Notes: generated by a model from the sequence alone, not told the origin. A stretch of 64,000 bases of DNA from Ruegeria sp. Alg231-54 (GCF_900143525.1 NZ_FREZ01000004.1:186001-250000), one strand, 5' to 3'; positions 1 to 9,498 are shown, counted from the first letter of the stretch. Numbers and translations: made by a program.

Positions 1-1297
1 CGGCCGTCAGGCCAAAATGCGCCCCAGCCTCAGCCCAAAAATCGTGCAGTGCTGTGGTGCGCAGACCTCGGCCGGCGTTGGGCTGCATATATGGCCAATG
101 AAGGGCAAAGAGATCGGCGACGGCCTCTTCCATTCGGTCAGACGTGTGATCGGCGGTGGCTGTGTTCGGATCGACCCGGGCGACATCGACCTCCCACATG
201 TCCATCGGGGGGTGGCCCTCGACCATCCAATCCGCCAGCGCCCGCCCAATCCCCGCCGAAGACATTACCCCGACCGAGTTCATACCCGCAGCCACAAACA
301 AACCATCGACCGAGGTTTCACCCACAAGCGGCCGAGTGTCTGCGGTAAAGCTTTCCGGGCCATTCATGAAATGCTGGATACCGACGGTTTCAAGGCTGGG
401 GCAGAGCACTAATGCGGCCTCCATGAAGGGGGCAAATTGATCCCAATCCTCAGCCAGTTCAAGAAAGGGCCGGTCGCCTTCGGGGCCGTAAGCGTCCCAG
501 CATTTGGCGTTGGGTTCAAAGCCGCCAATCACCAGTTTGCCCGCGTCGCCCTTGATGTAAATGCCCCGGTCCAGATCCCTGATCACCGGGAACGGGTTGG
601 GCAGGTCGGGCATGGGTTCGGTGACAACATACATGTGCTCGACCGCCTGCAAAGGCAGCGCGACGCCAACATCGGCGGCCAGCTCGCGTGACCAAGCACC
701 AGTGGCAATGACGACCTGATCGGCGTCCAGTTCCGTGCCGTCGGTCAGGGTTAAACCCGTGATCCGCTGGCCCTTTTGCCGCAGAGATTGAACTCCGGTA
801 AATTCGCGGATTGAAACGCCACGATCCCGTGCACCTTTGGCGTATGCCATGCACAAATCGACCGGATTCACATTGGCATCTTCCGGTACATAAAGCGCAC
901 CGACATGGTTTCTCAGATCAAGGTGCGACAGGGGCACGTCCGAGGCCTCGATCATGCGCGGGGTCAGTCCCAGCACCCGACCCAGATCCGTAATCCGGCG
1001 CAGCTCGTCTAGGCGGGCGGGGTCGCGGGCCAGCCAATAGCCAGCTGTTTGGCGATATCCAGTGGACATGCCAGTCTCGGCCTCAAGGGTCGGAAAAACT
1101 TCAAGTGCGGCCATTGCCAATCGGGTCATGTTTGGCGTTGCTCGAAGCGGGCCGACAATCCCCGCCGCATGCCAGGATGTGCCCGAGGTCAGCTGATTTC
1201 GCTCCAGAACAGTGACGTCATTCGAACCGCGTTTGGCCAGATGGTAGGCGAGGCTGACGCCAATGGCGCCACCACCGATGATCAAGATTCGGCTCAT
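1..1297 (-). CDS. FAD-dependent dehydrogenase, DMGDH/sarcosine dehydrogenase type (partial)
   Basis: This gene runs off the left edge; 432 codons are visible from an ATG at 1297. The N-terminus has the dinucleotide-binding signature GGGAIG at residues 8-13, followed by a DAO-type FAD oxidoreductase fold. After residue 380 the chain continues with the linker (MEEAVADLFALHWPY, then AEAGAHFG) that in dimethylglycine and sarcosine dehydrogenases leads into a GcvT/folate-binding domain, so the full protein is probably about 800 residues. Members of this family demethylate N-methylated glycines and pass the methyl group to tetrahydrofolate. The ATG overlaps the stop of the upstream MttB-family gene by one base (TGATG), which indicates translational coupling and a shared methylamine-type substrate. 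The exact substrate cannot be read from the sequence. Confidence 0.85.
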   Translation of the reverse strand, partial: MSRILIIGGGAIGVSLAYHLAKRGSNDVTVLERNQLTSGTSWHAAGIVGPLRATPNMTRLAMAALEVFPTLEAETGMSTGYRQTAGYWLARDPARLDELRRITDLGRVLGLTPRMIEASDVPLSHLDLRNHVGALYVPEDANVNPVDLCMAYAKGARDRGVSIREFTGVQSLRQKGQRITGLTLTDGTELDADQVVIATGAWSRELAADVGVALPLQAVEHMYVVTEPMPDLPNPFPVIRDLDRGIYIKGDAGKLVIGGFEPNAKCWDAYGPEGDRPFLELAEDWDQFAPFMEAALVLCPSLETVGIQHFMNGPESFTADTRPLVGETSVDGLFVAAGMNSVGVMSSAGIGRALADWMVEGHPPMDMWEVDVARVDPNTATADHTSDRMEEAVADLFALHWPYMQPNAGRGLRTTALHDFWAEAGAHFGLTA

Positions 1298-2826
1298 CAG
1301 AAGTAATCCTGATCTGGCTTCTCGGCCTTACGCTGCGCGATATAGTCCTGCAGCGCGGCATCGATTTCGGGGTCGAGACCGGGGTCTTGATATGCGTCAA
1401 GCCGCTCTTTCCAGATTGCATTGGCGCGGGCTGCGGCATCCAACTCTCCGGCCGCGTGCCATTGCTCGAAAGAGTTGTCATCCGGAGTCCAGGGCCGGAA
1501 CAATGCGGACATGAAATTGGCCTGCGTATGCTCAGAGCCCAGAAAGTGCCGCCCCGGGCCGGTCGCGGCAATTGCCTCCATCGCCTGAGCGTTCTCGCTC
1601 ATGTCGATTCCTTCGAAGAACCGTCCGACTTTGCCGCACAGATCATGATCCAAGATCGTTTTTTCGAACGAGGTCACCAAACCACCTTCGAGCCATCCAG
1701 TTGCATGGTTGATCAGATTGGCACCCGCGAACATCGACATCATCAGGCCCCATGTGGCCTCTTGCTGGCTCTGAGCGTCCGGAACTTTTGAGGCGCTGAG
1801 CGTGCCAACCGTGTGCAGCGGCACCCCCAGCCTGCGGGCAAGCTGTCCGGCCGCCAATACCATCAACCCGGCCTCGGGTGTGCCAAAGGTAGGTGCGCCG
1901 GACTTCATCGACATGGTCGAGGCAAAACTGCCCATCATGCAGGGCGCCTCGGGGTTTATCAGCTGGGTCAGCGTCATCGCTGCCATGGTTTCAGCCAGCA
2001 CCTGAGCCAGCGTCCCGGCAACGGTGGACGGCGACATAGCCCCGGTCAGAACCCAAGGGGTGCAAGCGACCGGTTGCCCGGCCCGCGCATAGGTTTTCAA
2101 TGCGCCCGACATGTGACTGTCCATCACCAGCGGCGCGTTTGTATTCGAGACACAATACAGCACGGCGTTTTCCGCCACAAAGTCTTCGCCGAACACAATT
2201 CGTGCCATGTCGATCGCGTGGCCCGCACGCTCGGCCCCGATAAAGGCCCCCATAAAGGCGCGGTCAGAATGGCGTATATGGCCATAGAGCATGTCGAGAT
2301 GGCGTTTGTTGGCTGGTAAATCCACCGGCTCGCAAACCACGCCGCCCGAATGATGCAACCAGGGCAGGCTGTGATGCAGCTTGACCAGATCAACGAAATC
2401 CTGATGCGAGGCATAGCGATGCCCCCGGTCCAGATCGTGCACAAAGGGTGGACCCCAGGCCGGGCATAGCACGCTGGCGTCGCCGCCCAGCTGAACGTTG
2501 TTGGCCGGGTTTCGGGCATGTTGAACGAACTGAGCCGGCGCTGTTGCCATGATCGTTTTGCGGCAGAACCCCGGCGCGAACCGAACACGCGAGCCATCTA
2601 CGTCACAGCCTGCTTCGGCAAAAATGCCTAGAATCTCTGGGTCGTCCTGAAACTCCATCCCGGTTTCTGCAAGGATGGTATCCGCATTGGCCTCGATCTG
2701 TTCCAACCCTGCCTCGCTGAGGACATTGAAGGTCGAAAGCTTGCGCAGAATAAACGGCGCGCGCGCCTCGGGAAGAGTGCGAGGTCCAGCGGCCCTGCGG
2801 CGTCGAGATGAGCGCGAACGTACCAT
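1297..2826 (-). CDS. Trimethylamine methyltransferase (MttB) family protein, non-pyrrolysine
   Basis: A 509-residue member of the MttB superfamily. The frame is continuous, with no in-frame amber codon to be read as pyrrolysine, so it belongs to the large non-Pyl branch whose characterised members demethylate quaternary amines such as glycine betaine. I chose the ATG at 2826 (protein begins MVRSRSSRRRRAAG); the open frame extends to 3000 but would run through the divergent promoter region and into the LysR gene. Family-like segments include the N-terminal ILAETGMEFQDDPEIL region and the central NTNAPLVMDSHM segment. It is the first gene of a pair with the FAD/GcvT-type dehydrogenase and faces a LysR regulator across 80 bp. 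The methyl acceptor and substrate are unknown; a corrinoid protein is not encoded in the visible part. Confidence 0.85.
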   Translation of the reverse strand: MVRSRSSRRRRAAGPRTLPEARAPFILRKLSTFNVLSEAGLEQIEANADTILAETGMEFQDDPEILGIFAEAGCDVDGSRVRFAPGFCRKTIMATAPAQFVQHARNPANNVQLGGDASVLCPAWGPPFVHDLDRGHRYASHQDFVDLVKLHHSLPWLHHSGGVVCEPVDLPANKRHLDMLYGHIRHSDRAFMGAFIGAERAGHAIDMARIVFGEDFVAENAVLYCVSNTNAPLVMDSHMSGALKTYARAGQPVACTPWVLTGAMSPSTVAGTLAQVLAETMAAMTLTQLINPEAPCMMGSFASTMSMKSGAPTFGTPEAGLMVLAAGQLARRLGVPLHTVGTLSASKVPDAQSQQEATWGLMMSMFAGANLINHATGWLEGGLVTSFEKTILDHDLCGKVGRFFEGIDMSENAQAMEAIAATGPGRHFLGSEHTQANFMSALFRPWTPDDNSFEQWHAAGELDAAARANAIWKERLDAYQDPGLDPEIDAALQDYIAQRKAEKPDQDYF

Positions 2827-2874
2827 GGTCAAAGCGTTGACCGAGTGCTTGACGTAAACCAAGAAAATTCCAAC

Positions 2875-2895
2875 AGTATAAAGGTTATTTATACT
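2875..2895. promoter_or_regulatory. Palindromic LysR-type operator
   Basis: In the 80-bp gap between the divergent mttB-like and lysR genes there is a perfect inverted repeat: AGTATAAA (2875-2882), spacer GGTTA, TTTATACT (2888-2895). Its size and position match a LysR-family (T-N11-A type) operator. It lies 12 bp upstream of the lysR ATG and would allow autoregulation as well as control of the methyltransferase operon. Confidence 0.55.
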
Positions 2896-2906
2896 AAGGA
2901 TGAGCA

Positions 2907-3875
2907 ATGCTGGATCATCGTAAACTCTCACCAAGTCTGATGCGTTCACTTGAGGTTTTCGTCGCCGTTGCGGAAACGGGTCAAATGCGGGCGGGCGCAA
3001 AACTTCTGAATTTGTCGCAGCCGGCGGCTTCCCAGCACGTCACGGCGTTGGAAAAGGCATTCGGCACTGTGCTTTTGGATCGCAGTACGCGACCGGCACG
3101 GCTGACCTATGCGGGTGCGCGTTTGCATGGAAAAGCGCAGAAGATTCTGGATGCGCTTTCGGACATGGAAACGGAATTGCGCCATGTTGGCCAGAAATCC
3201 CTGACGCTGCTTCGGGTCGGCATTCAAGCCTCAATCGCCACAACGCTGACGCCCTCTTTGGTCGATTTTGCGCAGCGCGAGTTCAACGTCGAAGATATCA
3301 CCTTGCACGCCGGTCAAAGCGGTAACCATGAACACCTGCTGCGGACGAAACAAGCGGACCTCGCGATCACATCCAATCCGTTTCTGGATATGGATGGGTT
3401 AGAGCGTCACCACGTTCTGACCGAACGATACCTTCTGGTCCTGCCAGAAACATATGACGGCCCGACGGACAGCCTGGAGGCGATCCAAACGCGGCTTCCG
3501 CTGGTGCGTTTCGGGGATACAACCAACGCGGGCCGCCAGATAGCGCAGCATCTGCGCCGGTTGCGTTTCGAGCCCGACAAAGTCATCCAGGCGGACCGGT
3601 CCAGCATGGTTACGTCCTGTGTTTCCGCAGGACAGGGGTTCAGCCTTTTGACGCCGACATTGCTGATCGATGGATTGGTCGAGAACATGAGCCTGCAGTT
3701 GAAAGATCTTCCGGTCTCGGGCCTTTCGCGCACTTTGACGGTTGTCGCCAGAAAGGAAGAGCTGCAAAGTTTTCCAAAGGCGCTTGCAGACATGTCCAGG
3801 CAGAAATTGGTGCAGCGCATCACCGGCCACATGGGCGACATCGGAGCAAAAAGCGTAAAGTACGATTTGGTCTAG
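2907..3875 (+). CDS. LysR family transcriptional regulator
   Basis: A 322-residue regulator with an N-terminal winged helix-turn-helix (about residues 10-68, with LNLSQPAASQHVTALE as the recognition region) followed by a LysR substrate-binding domain. The ATG at 2907 follows AAGGA with suitable spacing. It is transcribed away from the MttB-family operon with a palindrome between them, the usual layout of a LysR regulator and its target. The likely role is control of the methylated-amine genes in response to their substrate; this is inferred from position. Confidence 0.88.
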   Translation: MLDHRKLSPSLMRSLEVFVAVAETGQMRAGAKLLNLSQPAASQHVTALEKAFGTVLLDRSTRPARLTYAGARLHGKAQKILDALSDMETELRHVGQKSLTLLRVGIQASIATTLTPSLVDFAQREFNVEDITLHAGQSGNHEHLLRTKQADLAITSNPFLDMDGLERHHVLTERYLLVLPETYDGPTDSLEAIQTRLPLVRFGDTTNAGRQIAQHLRRLRFEPDKVIQADRSSMVTSCVSAGQGFSLLTPTLLIDGLVENMSLQLKDLPVSGLSRTLTVVARKEELQSFPKALADMSRQKLVQRITGHMGDIGAKSVKYDLV

Positions 3876-3920
3876 CGCACCGTCACAAGCTGAACAGTGC
3901 GGGGAGCTTCGGGCTCAGGT

Positions 3921-4346
3921 TCAGCCTGAAGTCGCTACCTGTTGGTGAACTTCGACAACATTGCCTTCGGGGTCGCGAAAGAACACTTGGTGCCACTCTT
4001 TCGAAAAGGCTGTGCCATAGTCCGAATAAGGAACCGCGTTTTCATCAAGTATCCTCAGGACCGCGGCAAGATCATCCGTTCGGAACGCAATGTGTCCGCG
4101 GCTCACCGGATTGATGACCTGATCATTTTTGAAAGCGACGTCAAAGTCCCGTTCCGCAAGGTGCATCTGCATGCTGCCGTCCGTTGCAAAGCGGATCTGG
4201 CCGTCATAACCGGCGTCTTCGGTTGCTTCAGAGCGCGGGAAATTCTGCTGCGGAATATCTCCCAAACCCAAGACGTTTGTATAAAAGTCGTGTAGGCGGT
4301 CAACGTCGTCTGCCACCAGGTTAATATGATGAAATTCCAGCTTCAT
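3921..4346 (-). CDS. VOC (glyoxalase/bleomycin resistance) superfamily protein
   Basis: A 141-residue protein with the two beta-alpha-beta-beta-beta modules of the vicinal oxygen chelate fold. The N-terminus MKLEFHHINLVADDVDRL supplies a likely metal-binding His, the middle has GHIAFRTDDLAAV, and the C-terminus FRDPEGNVVEVHQ supplies the usual Glu and His. Such proteins act as lyases, dioxygenases or resistance proteins, and the sequence alone does not tell which. It is a lone gene converging on the LysR gene, with no clear operon partner. Confidence 0.8.
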   Translation of the reverse strand: MKLEFHHINLVADDVDRLHDFYTNVLGLGDIPQQNFPRSEATEDAGYDGQIRFATDGSMQMHLAERDFDVAFKNDQVINPVSRGHIAFRTDDLAAVLRILDENAVPYSDYGTAFSKEWHQVFFRDPEGNVVEVHQQVATSG

Positions 4347-4510
4347 TTGGTTCCATTTTACTTGTCGTCACACACTGGATGTGTGCTTGGGGGACTGAGG
4401 TATTGAGCAGCGATTGATCAGGTCCCGGGATAGTGCCGACAGAGTTAGTGAACTGCAAGCCGGATTGAGTCCCACCAAACCGCTACTCCGAGCGCGCGTT
4501 CCCAGACCCA

Positions 4511-4541
4511 ACAAAAAACGCCCGCCAAAAGGGCGGGCGTC
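4511..4541 (-). terminator. Rho-independent terminator of rpsO
   Basis: Read on the minus strand, a 9-bp perfect stem (ACGCCCGCC at 4540-4532, GGCGGGCGT at 4526-4518) with a 5-nt loop is followed by a run of six T. It lies about 30 bp past the rpsO stop codon, as expected for its transcription terminator. Confidence 0.9.
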
Positions 4542-4569
4542 TAAAATCCAAAAGTGGCAGAAACCGGTA

Positions 4570-4839
4570 TTAGCGGCGGATGCCCAGCTTTTTGATCAGG
4601 TCCTGATAGCGCGCTTCTTCTTTGCCCTTCAGGTAGTCCAGCAGCTTACGGCGCTGTGCGACCATTTTCAGCAGACCGCGACGACCGTGGTTGTCTTTTT
4701 TGTGGGTCTTGAAGTGCTCGGTCAGGGTGGTTATGCGCGAGGTCAGGATGGCAACCTGGACTTCTGGCGAACCGGTGTCGCCGTCCTTGGTGCCGAATTC
4801 TTTCATGACGCGTGCTTTTTCAGCGGCAGTAATCGACAT
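4570..4839 (-). CDS. rpsO: 30S ribosomal protein S15
   Basis: An 89-residue protein, the standard length for S15, with the family signatures [31 protein letters not shown] and [25 protein letters not shown] C-terminus. S15 binds 16S rRNA in the central domain of the small subunit. The ATG at 4839 is preceded by AAAGGAG; a longer frame to 4896 has no support. It ends in an intrinsic terminator. In many proteobacteria rpsO directly follows truB; here three genes separate the two. Confidence 0.98.
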   Translation of the reverse strand: MSITAAEKARVMKEFGTKDGDTGSPEVQVAILTSRITTLTEHFKTHKKDNHGRRGLLKMVAQRRKLLDYLKGKEEARYQDLIKKLGIRR

Positions 4840-4983
4840 CGGGGTCTCCTTTAAAAGGTTAGAGTTGATGGCGCAGGCCGGGATGTCGTCCAGCACAGGC
4901 CCATGGAGAAAACCGCACCGATTCCGATGCGGATGGGCGCGTATAAGCGGATTTCAGGCAAATGGCAAAGAGATTCTATTGCT

Positions 4984-5991
4984 TCAACTCAGCGCATTGA
5001 GCTGCGACAGTTCCTGACCGTTGATCAATTGGATATCGTCCAGGGTCAACCCTTTGGCACCCAGCAGTTGGGCGACGTCTTGTCCGTCGACCATGATACG
5101 GGTCAGGTTTTCGTTTTCAGTGTCTGTTTCAATGTTGATCTCCGGATATTCGTCGCCTTCCCACGAGATCAACAGCTTGTCCTGCCCGGGTTCAAAATCC
5201 ATGACCTTGACGGCATCGTCGTCATCCTCGGGGTTCAGGTGGATGCTGTCAGCGCCTTCGCCTCCGGTCACGATATCACCGCTATAGGCAGCAATAATGT
5301 CGTCGCCGGCACCGCCGTTCAGAAAATCCACGGAGTCTTCGTTTTCGCCATCCTCACCCGTCAGCACGTCGTCACCGTCGCCGCCAAACAAGACGTCTTC
5401 ACCTGCGCCACCAGCAAGCTCATCGTCGCCATAGCCCCCATGCAGCGCATCCTCGCCCGCGCCTCCGGTCAGCATGTCGTTGTCCTGACCGCCGTACAAA
5501 TCGTCATCCCCATCGCCGCCGTTCAGCCTGTCGTCGCCGAAATGACCAAAAAGCTTGTCGTCGCCATCATCACCGGACAGGACGTCATCGTTACCTTCGC
5601 CATGCAAAACATCATCGCCTTCGCCGCCCTGGATTGTATCAACGCCATCGCCGCCCTGCAGGGTGTCATCGCCCATGCCCCCCAGCACAGTGTCGTCGCT
5701 ACCGTAGCCGTTGATCTGGTCGCCGCCATCCTGCCCGGTCAGAATGTTTGTGTCGTCGTCCCCGGCCACAACCAGATCGCCTTCGAATTCTGAGACTATG
5801 GTCCCGGTCGAGGGCTCTTCGACTTCGTCGATGTTTTCACCAATCTCAAGATAACTGCCGTCAGAAACCCCTTGCGGTTCATCTTCGATGATCTCGTTTT
5901 CTTCGGTGCCGTCGTCAGCCTCAATAATACCACCCATCGCATAGGCTGCTCCGCCCATTGCGGCCAAGCTCAGCAATCCGAACAGAAACAT
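4984..5991 (-). CDS. RTX-repeat calcium-binding protein
   Basis: A 335-residue acidic protein. The N-terminus is a short hydrophobic segment (MFLFGLLSLAAMGGAAYAMG, a likely membrane anchor or signal), followed by an acidic linker to about residue 80. Then come roughly fifteen nonapeptide repeats of the GGxGxDx(L/V) type (for example GGDGDDDLYGG and GGAGEDVLFGG) that form a calcium-binding parallel beta roll, and a C-terminal region of about 90 residues (DFEPGQDKLLI onwards) like that found after RTX repeats in type I secretion substrates. I chose the ATG at 5991, which follows GGAGGG, over an upstream one at 6036. No secretion genes are adjacent. The function is probably extracellular or surface binding; no enzymatic domain is visible. 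Confidence 0.8.
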   Translation of the reverse strand: MFLFGLLSLAAMGGAAYAMGGIIEADDGTEENEIIEDEPQGVSDGSYLEIGENIDEVEEPSTGTIVSEFEGDLVVAGDDDTNILTGQDGGDQINGYGSDDTVLGGMGDDTLQGGDGVDTIQGGEGDDVLHGEGNDDVLSGDDGDDKLFGHFGDDRLNGGDGDDDLYGGQDNDMLTGGAGEDALHGGYGDDELAGGAGEDVLFGGDGDDVLTGEDGENEDSVDFLNGGAGDDIIAAYSGDIVTGGEGADSIHLNPEDDDDAVKVMDFEPGQDKLLISWEGDEYPEINIETDTENENLTRIMVDGQDVAQLLGAKGLTLDDIQLINGQELSQLNALS

Positions 5992-6086
5992 GGCAACCCT
6001 CCGACAACGCATTGCTCCGAGGATGAAATATCCCATGTGATCAGCCAGTTGGTCAAAACCAAGCTGAACTTGTGGTTAACCGTTGG

Positions 6087-6590
6087 TCACCAAGGTTCGG
6101 GCTGTTGGGTATAGGCGATGTAAAGCGGGTGTTTGGGGTGCCCGCCCTTGGTCAGCCCCAGATGAAACAGCGGCTGCTTGGTGTCGCGCAAAAGGGTTTC
6201 AACCGCCGGGCCACGGTCCAGATACGCGCCATGGGTGCCCCAGGCGGCGATGACCTGATCGGCCCATTGCACGCCGTCCAGAATGGCCGCGTTATTCTCG
6301 GGCCCCACCGGATCGGCAGCAGCGCGCATCTTGCGTGGGTCGGTGTCGCGCCAGGCAAAGATGTTGGTTACCTGAAACGCTCCGAACCCCAGCGCCCGCG
6401 CGCGGCGTTCGCAGCGTTCCACCGTCGGATCGTTTACTGCCTCGGTCGCGGTTGACGGGTTCAGCATCACGAACAGCGCCTTGCGCCCCGCCGGATCCCA
6501 GATGCGGGTCAGGCTATAGCGATATTTCTCGCAGTCGGAATAGATGGCGGTCGAGGGCGCGTCGCCCTTGGTGTGGGAACGGGTAATCAT
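6087..6590 (-). CDS. DUF1643 domain-containing protein
   Basis: A 167-residue protein of the DUF1643 family. Recognisable segments are YRYSLTRIWDP, FVMLNPSTATEAVNDPTVERC and the AWG motif near residue 115. The biochemical role of the family is unknown to me. It is a single gene between the RTX-repeat and VPLPA-CTERM genes, with weak ribosome-binding signals before the ATG at 6590. Confidence 0.85.
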   Translation of the reverse strand: MITRSHTKGDAPSTAIYSDCEKYRYSLTRIWDPAGRKALFVMLNPSTATEAVNDPTVERCERRARALGFGAFQVTNIFAWRDTDPRKMRAAADPVGPENNAAILDGVQWADQVIAAWGTHGAYLDRGPAVETLLRDTKQPLFHLGLTKGGHPKHPLYIAYTQQPEPW

Positions 6591-6694
6591 TCCGCTGGCC
6601 TATCACGCTAAAACAAGCAGGGCCAACGGCTATAAGTTGAGCAATTCAATTTGCCGATTTCGCGTTATGTGTCTGTCACATTGATCGGAGCAGC

Positions 6695-7255
6695 TTAATC
6701 ACATGGCTGAGTGTTTCGACCCTTCCTGCCAAGAGCAAAGAAAAGCATGAGCGCTGCAACCAGCATAGCGAACGGTGCGGGCAGCGGAACGGGACTCACT
6801 GGCGGCGCCTGCGATATTGAGTACTCGCCAGAGTTAGTGACAGTATCTGGAAATCCGTCAACGAGCGGGAAGATTGCAAAAAGAGGCGGTTCAACTCCCG
6901 GATTGCCAGAATCCTCCAACGACAGGATGCATTCCATTGCGAGACAACCTCCACCTGCCATGGAATTCGAGATGAACCCTTCCGTACCGGGATTGCCGCG
7001 AATGTCATTGGCTACCGCGTCGAAGACGGGCGCGGTGTTGCCGACGCCAAGGGTATCAAAGGTAACGCCATCAATGGTAATCTCAAAACTCGATAACAGC
7101 CCGCCGGTGTCGGGGGCCTCAAACGCGCCGATCGTACCGTCGATTTCAATTTCGTACTGAACCGTTATCGCGTGTGCTGTCGAGACGGCAAAAAAAGCCG
7201 CAGTAAATGAAACAGTAATAGCTCTAAACAATTTGTCACTTGAGAAACGCAACAT
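6695..7255 (-). CDS. VPLPA-CTERM sorting domain protein
   Basis: A 186-residue exported protein. An N-terminal signal peptide (hydrophobic stretch ending VSTAHA) is followed by a probable beta-sandwich region with a CLAMEC pair, and the C-terminus carries VSPVPLPAPFAMLV, a hydrophobic helix and a short basic tail (LGRKGRN). This is the VPLPA-CTERM variant of PEP-CTERM sorting signals, known from Rhodobacterales and processed by a dedicated exosortase. No exosortase gene lies in the window. I preferred the second ATG (7255), spaced 8 bp from GGAG, over the one at 7261. The protein is probably surface- or matrix-associated; no function is known. Confidence 0.75.
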   Translation of the reverse strand: MLRFSSDKLFRAITVSFTAAFFAVSTAHAITVQYEIEIDGTIGAFEAPDTGGLLSSFEITIDGVTFDTLGVGNTAPVFDAVANDIRGNPGTEGFISNSMAGGGCLAMECILSLEDSGNPGVEPPLFAIFPLVDGFPDTVTNSGEYSISQAPPVSPVPLPAPFAMLVAALMLFFALGRKGRNTQPCD

Positions 7256-7396
7256 AACCATACTCCGAAAAGTTCAAGCGATGCTACTGATCATATCAAA
7301 TTTAGGGCATTTAGTCCAATTTCATCCGATGCAACTTGGATTGCAAACGCTGTCGTACAAGGCCCGATTTGTTTGAAGAAGTTCCTTGTCAACCTA

Positions 7397-8308
7397 CTAG
7401 ACCGCTTGTACGAACACCCGGCTGGGGTGCAATTCGCCCGATTTGTAGATCCCTACCGCCACGGCCTTGCCGTCCAGCGAAGCCCAGGCTTCATCACCGT
7501 ATTCCACGTCCGAGGCCAGAACCATGCCCGGATTGCCGTTGCGCAGGCGGGTTGCGCCTTCGGGTGTGCATTTCAATTCAGGCAGATCGGCGAGGCCGGT
7601 TTCCAGCGGGTGCAGGTAGTCGTCCAGTGCGGTTGTCTTGGCCATTTCATCGATCTGTTCGATGCTCAACCCGTCGTCAACCTCGAATGGGCCGGACCAG
7701 ACGCGGCGAAGAACTTTGACATGGCCGTGGCATCCCAGCGCCGCGCCCAGATCGCGGGCAATCGAGCGGACATAGCCACCCTTGCCGCAAGTCATCTCTA
7801 GCACAACGTGGTCTTCGTCGGGGCGGTCGACCAGAATCAACTCTTCTACCCAAAGCGGGCGGGCGGATAACTCTACTTCTTCGCCGTCTCGCGCCAATTT
7901 ATAGGCCCGTTGCCCGTCAATCTTAACGGCCGAGAATTTGGGCGGGACCTGCATGATATCGCCCAGAAACTGGGTCAACGCCTGTTTGATATCGTCATCC
8001 GAAGGGCGCGCGTCGCTTTGTGCGATCACTTCGCCCTCGGCATCGTCGGTGTTGGTCGCCTGACCCAAACGGACGGTGAAGGTGTAGGCCTTCAGTGCGT
8101 CGGTGATATAGGTAACGGTCTTGGTCGCCTCACCCAAAGCCACGGCCAGAACGCCGGTTGCTTCGGGGTCAAGCGTGCCTGCATGGCCCGCTTTCTTGGC
8201 ATCCATCGCCCACCTAACCTTGTTGACCACAGCGGTCGAGGTCATGCCCGCGGGCTTATCCACCACCAGCCAACCGGAAATGTCGCGACCCTTGCGTTTG
8301 CGTCCCAT
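7397..8308 (-). CDS. truB: tRNA pseudouridine(55) synthase
   Basis: A 303-residue TruB. It has the N-terminal [19 protein letters not shown] motif, the catalytic-aspartate box [14 protein letters not shown] (Asp at about residue 47), and [15 protein letters not shown] further on. It isomerises U55 in the T-loop of tRNAs. It is the last gene of the rbfA-DUF2233-truB minus-strand run, a common Rhodobacterales order, with a 60-bp gap from the preceding gene. Confidence 0.97.
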   Translation of the reverse strand: MGRKRKGRDISGWLVVDKPAGMTSTAVVNKVRWAMDAKKAGHAGTLDPEATGVLAVALGEATKTVTYITDALKAYTFTVRLGQATNTDDAEGEVIAQSDARPSDDDIKQALTQFLGDIMQVPPKFSAVKIDGQRAYKLARDGEEVELSARPLWVEELILVDRPDEDHVVLEMTCGKGGYVRSIARDLGAALGCHGHVKVLRRVWSGPFEVDDGLSIEQIDEMAKTTALDDYLHPLETGLADLPELKCTPEGATRLRNGNPGMVLASDVEYGDEAWASLDGKAVAVGIYKSGELHPSRVFVQAV

Positions 8309-8368
8309 TCTACACCCTGAATCTTACCGAGGCGCGCGACCTAACGGATCGTTCTGCCACTGTCAATT

Positions 8369-9106
8369 TCAGGGCGTATCTTCGACCACACCTACAATAG
8401 GGCCAAGCGAAAACCCGACATCCGACCGATTGCCCGCGCGTTCATACATACGAGAGATATTGCCGTCGAAGAACAGGGCATTCGGCGTTTCCAGCAAATC
8501 GCGGAACAGGCTGCCGAATTCGTGGAATGTGACATAGTCATCCGAGATCGCGAATACTGCCCGTGTCCCATCCGCGCTTGTACCAACGCCGTTGCGCACA
8601 TAGCGCGAGGTCGAATCGGGCAGGAAGCGCGGGTGCAGTTCACCGTCTATGACCAGCATCGGGCCGGATTGCGTGGCGAAACGGCACTGCGGGGCCTGAT
8701 CCACATAATCCAATGTCTCAAACACGTCGGCGCGGCCTTCGCGGATGCAAAACACTCCGTTCGGCAACAAACCGAAATTGCCCGGCCCGGCATTGGGGAT
8801 CACCCGCATCTGCTCCTGGCCGCCTTCGACATAATGCCCGACTGGCGAGCGGTCGTCATGATACATGCCCGCGTTCATCGCAAATGCCAGACGCTTTCCC
8901 TGTGGGGCCAGGGTCTCGTTCACTGATGAGAAATGGCCCAGCACCTTACCGTCTTCATCATTGAGGAAGAGGCGCAACTCTTCGTTGGCAGCATCCACCT
9001 CGCAGACCGAGTACCGCATGTCCTCATGGGTCACCTTCTCGCACGTCACCGCTGACGCCTGCGCGGCCCAGAAGACCGCGCCCAAAATGACAAATGCGCG
9101 GATCAC
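8369..9106 (-). CDS. DUF2233 / phosphodiester glycosidase-like exported protein
   Basis: A 245-residue protein with a signal peptide (hydrophobic segment ending AAQASA) and the DUF2233 (NAGPA-like) fold: [32 protein letters not shown], the [16 protein letters not shown] motif and a late FFDGNIS segment. Characterised relatives of this fold cleave N-acetylglucosamine phosphodiesters; the substrate here is unknown and the protein is probably periplasmic. Its ATG overlaps the rbfA stop by 4 bp (ATGA), so it is translationally coupled to rbfA. Confidence 0.85.
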   Translation of the reverse strand: MIRAFVILGAVFWAAQASAVTCEKVTHEDMRYSVCEVDAANEELRLFLNDEDGKVLGHFSSVNETLAPQGKRLAFAMNAGMYHDDRSPVGHYVEGGQEQMRVIPNAGPGNFGLLPNGVFCIREGRADVFETLDYVDQAPQCRFATQSGPMLVIDGELHPRFLPDSTSRYVRNGVGTSADGTRAVFAISDDYVTFHEFGSLFRDLLETPNALFFDGNISRMYERAGNRSDVGFSLGPIVGVVEDTP

Positions 9107-9498
9107 TCGTCCAGATCGCGGCGCACCGCGTCCTGATCGAACATGCGGCGGGTGTCATCCATTCGGTCAAAGGTGTCATCCAGCCGGAACCGCAGATCGG
9201 GTGAGAATTTCAGACCGACCTTCTTGCCGACCGCCCGCCGCAATTCGCCCTTGTTGCGGGCCAGCAGCGCGATCACATCCTCCTGCCCCTTGCCGCCCAA
9301 GGGCAACACATAGGCGGTGGCGATCTTGAGATCGGGCGAGGTGCGCACTTCACCCACGGTGATTGACATGCGGTTCAGGTCGGGGTCGTGGACATCTCCG
9401 CGCGCCAGAACCTCGGACAGGGTGCGGCGGATCAGTTCGCCGACACGGAGCTGTCGTTGGGACGGGCCGGGGCCATCGTGGAATTTGTTCTTTGCCAT
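9103..9498 (-). CDS. rbfA: 30S ribosome-binding factor RbfA
   Basis: A 131-residue KH-type RbfA. Its N-terminal helix [21 protein letters not shown] and the segment [22 protein letters not shown] are typical, as is [15 protein letters not shown] near the end. It assists late maturation of the 16S rRNA 5' end and cold adaptation. It is the first gene of the rbfA-DUF2233-truB operon and is divergent from dapB. Confidence 0.95.
   Translation of the reverse strand: MAKNKFHDGPGPSQRQLRVGELIRRTLSEVLARGDVHDPDLNRMSITVGEVRTSPDLKIATAYVLPLGGKGQEDVIALLARNKGELRRAVGKKVGLKFSPDLRFRLDDTFDRMDDTRRMFDQDAVRRDLDE

Noticed and set aside
4903..5793. A 296-codon plus-strand frame over the RTX-repeat gene
   Set aside because: It is the complement of the Gly-Asp repeats, giving a monotonous Val/Ala/Ile protein; the minus-strand RTX frame has the ribosome-binding site and the known repeat.
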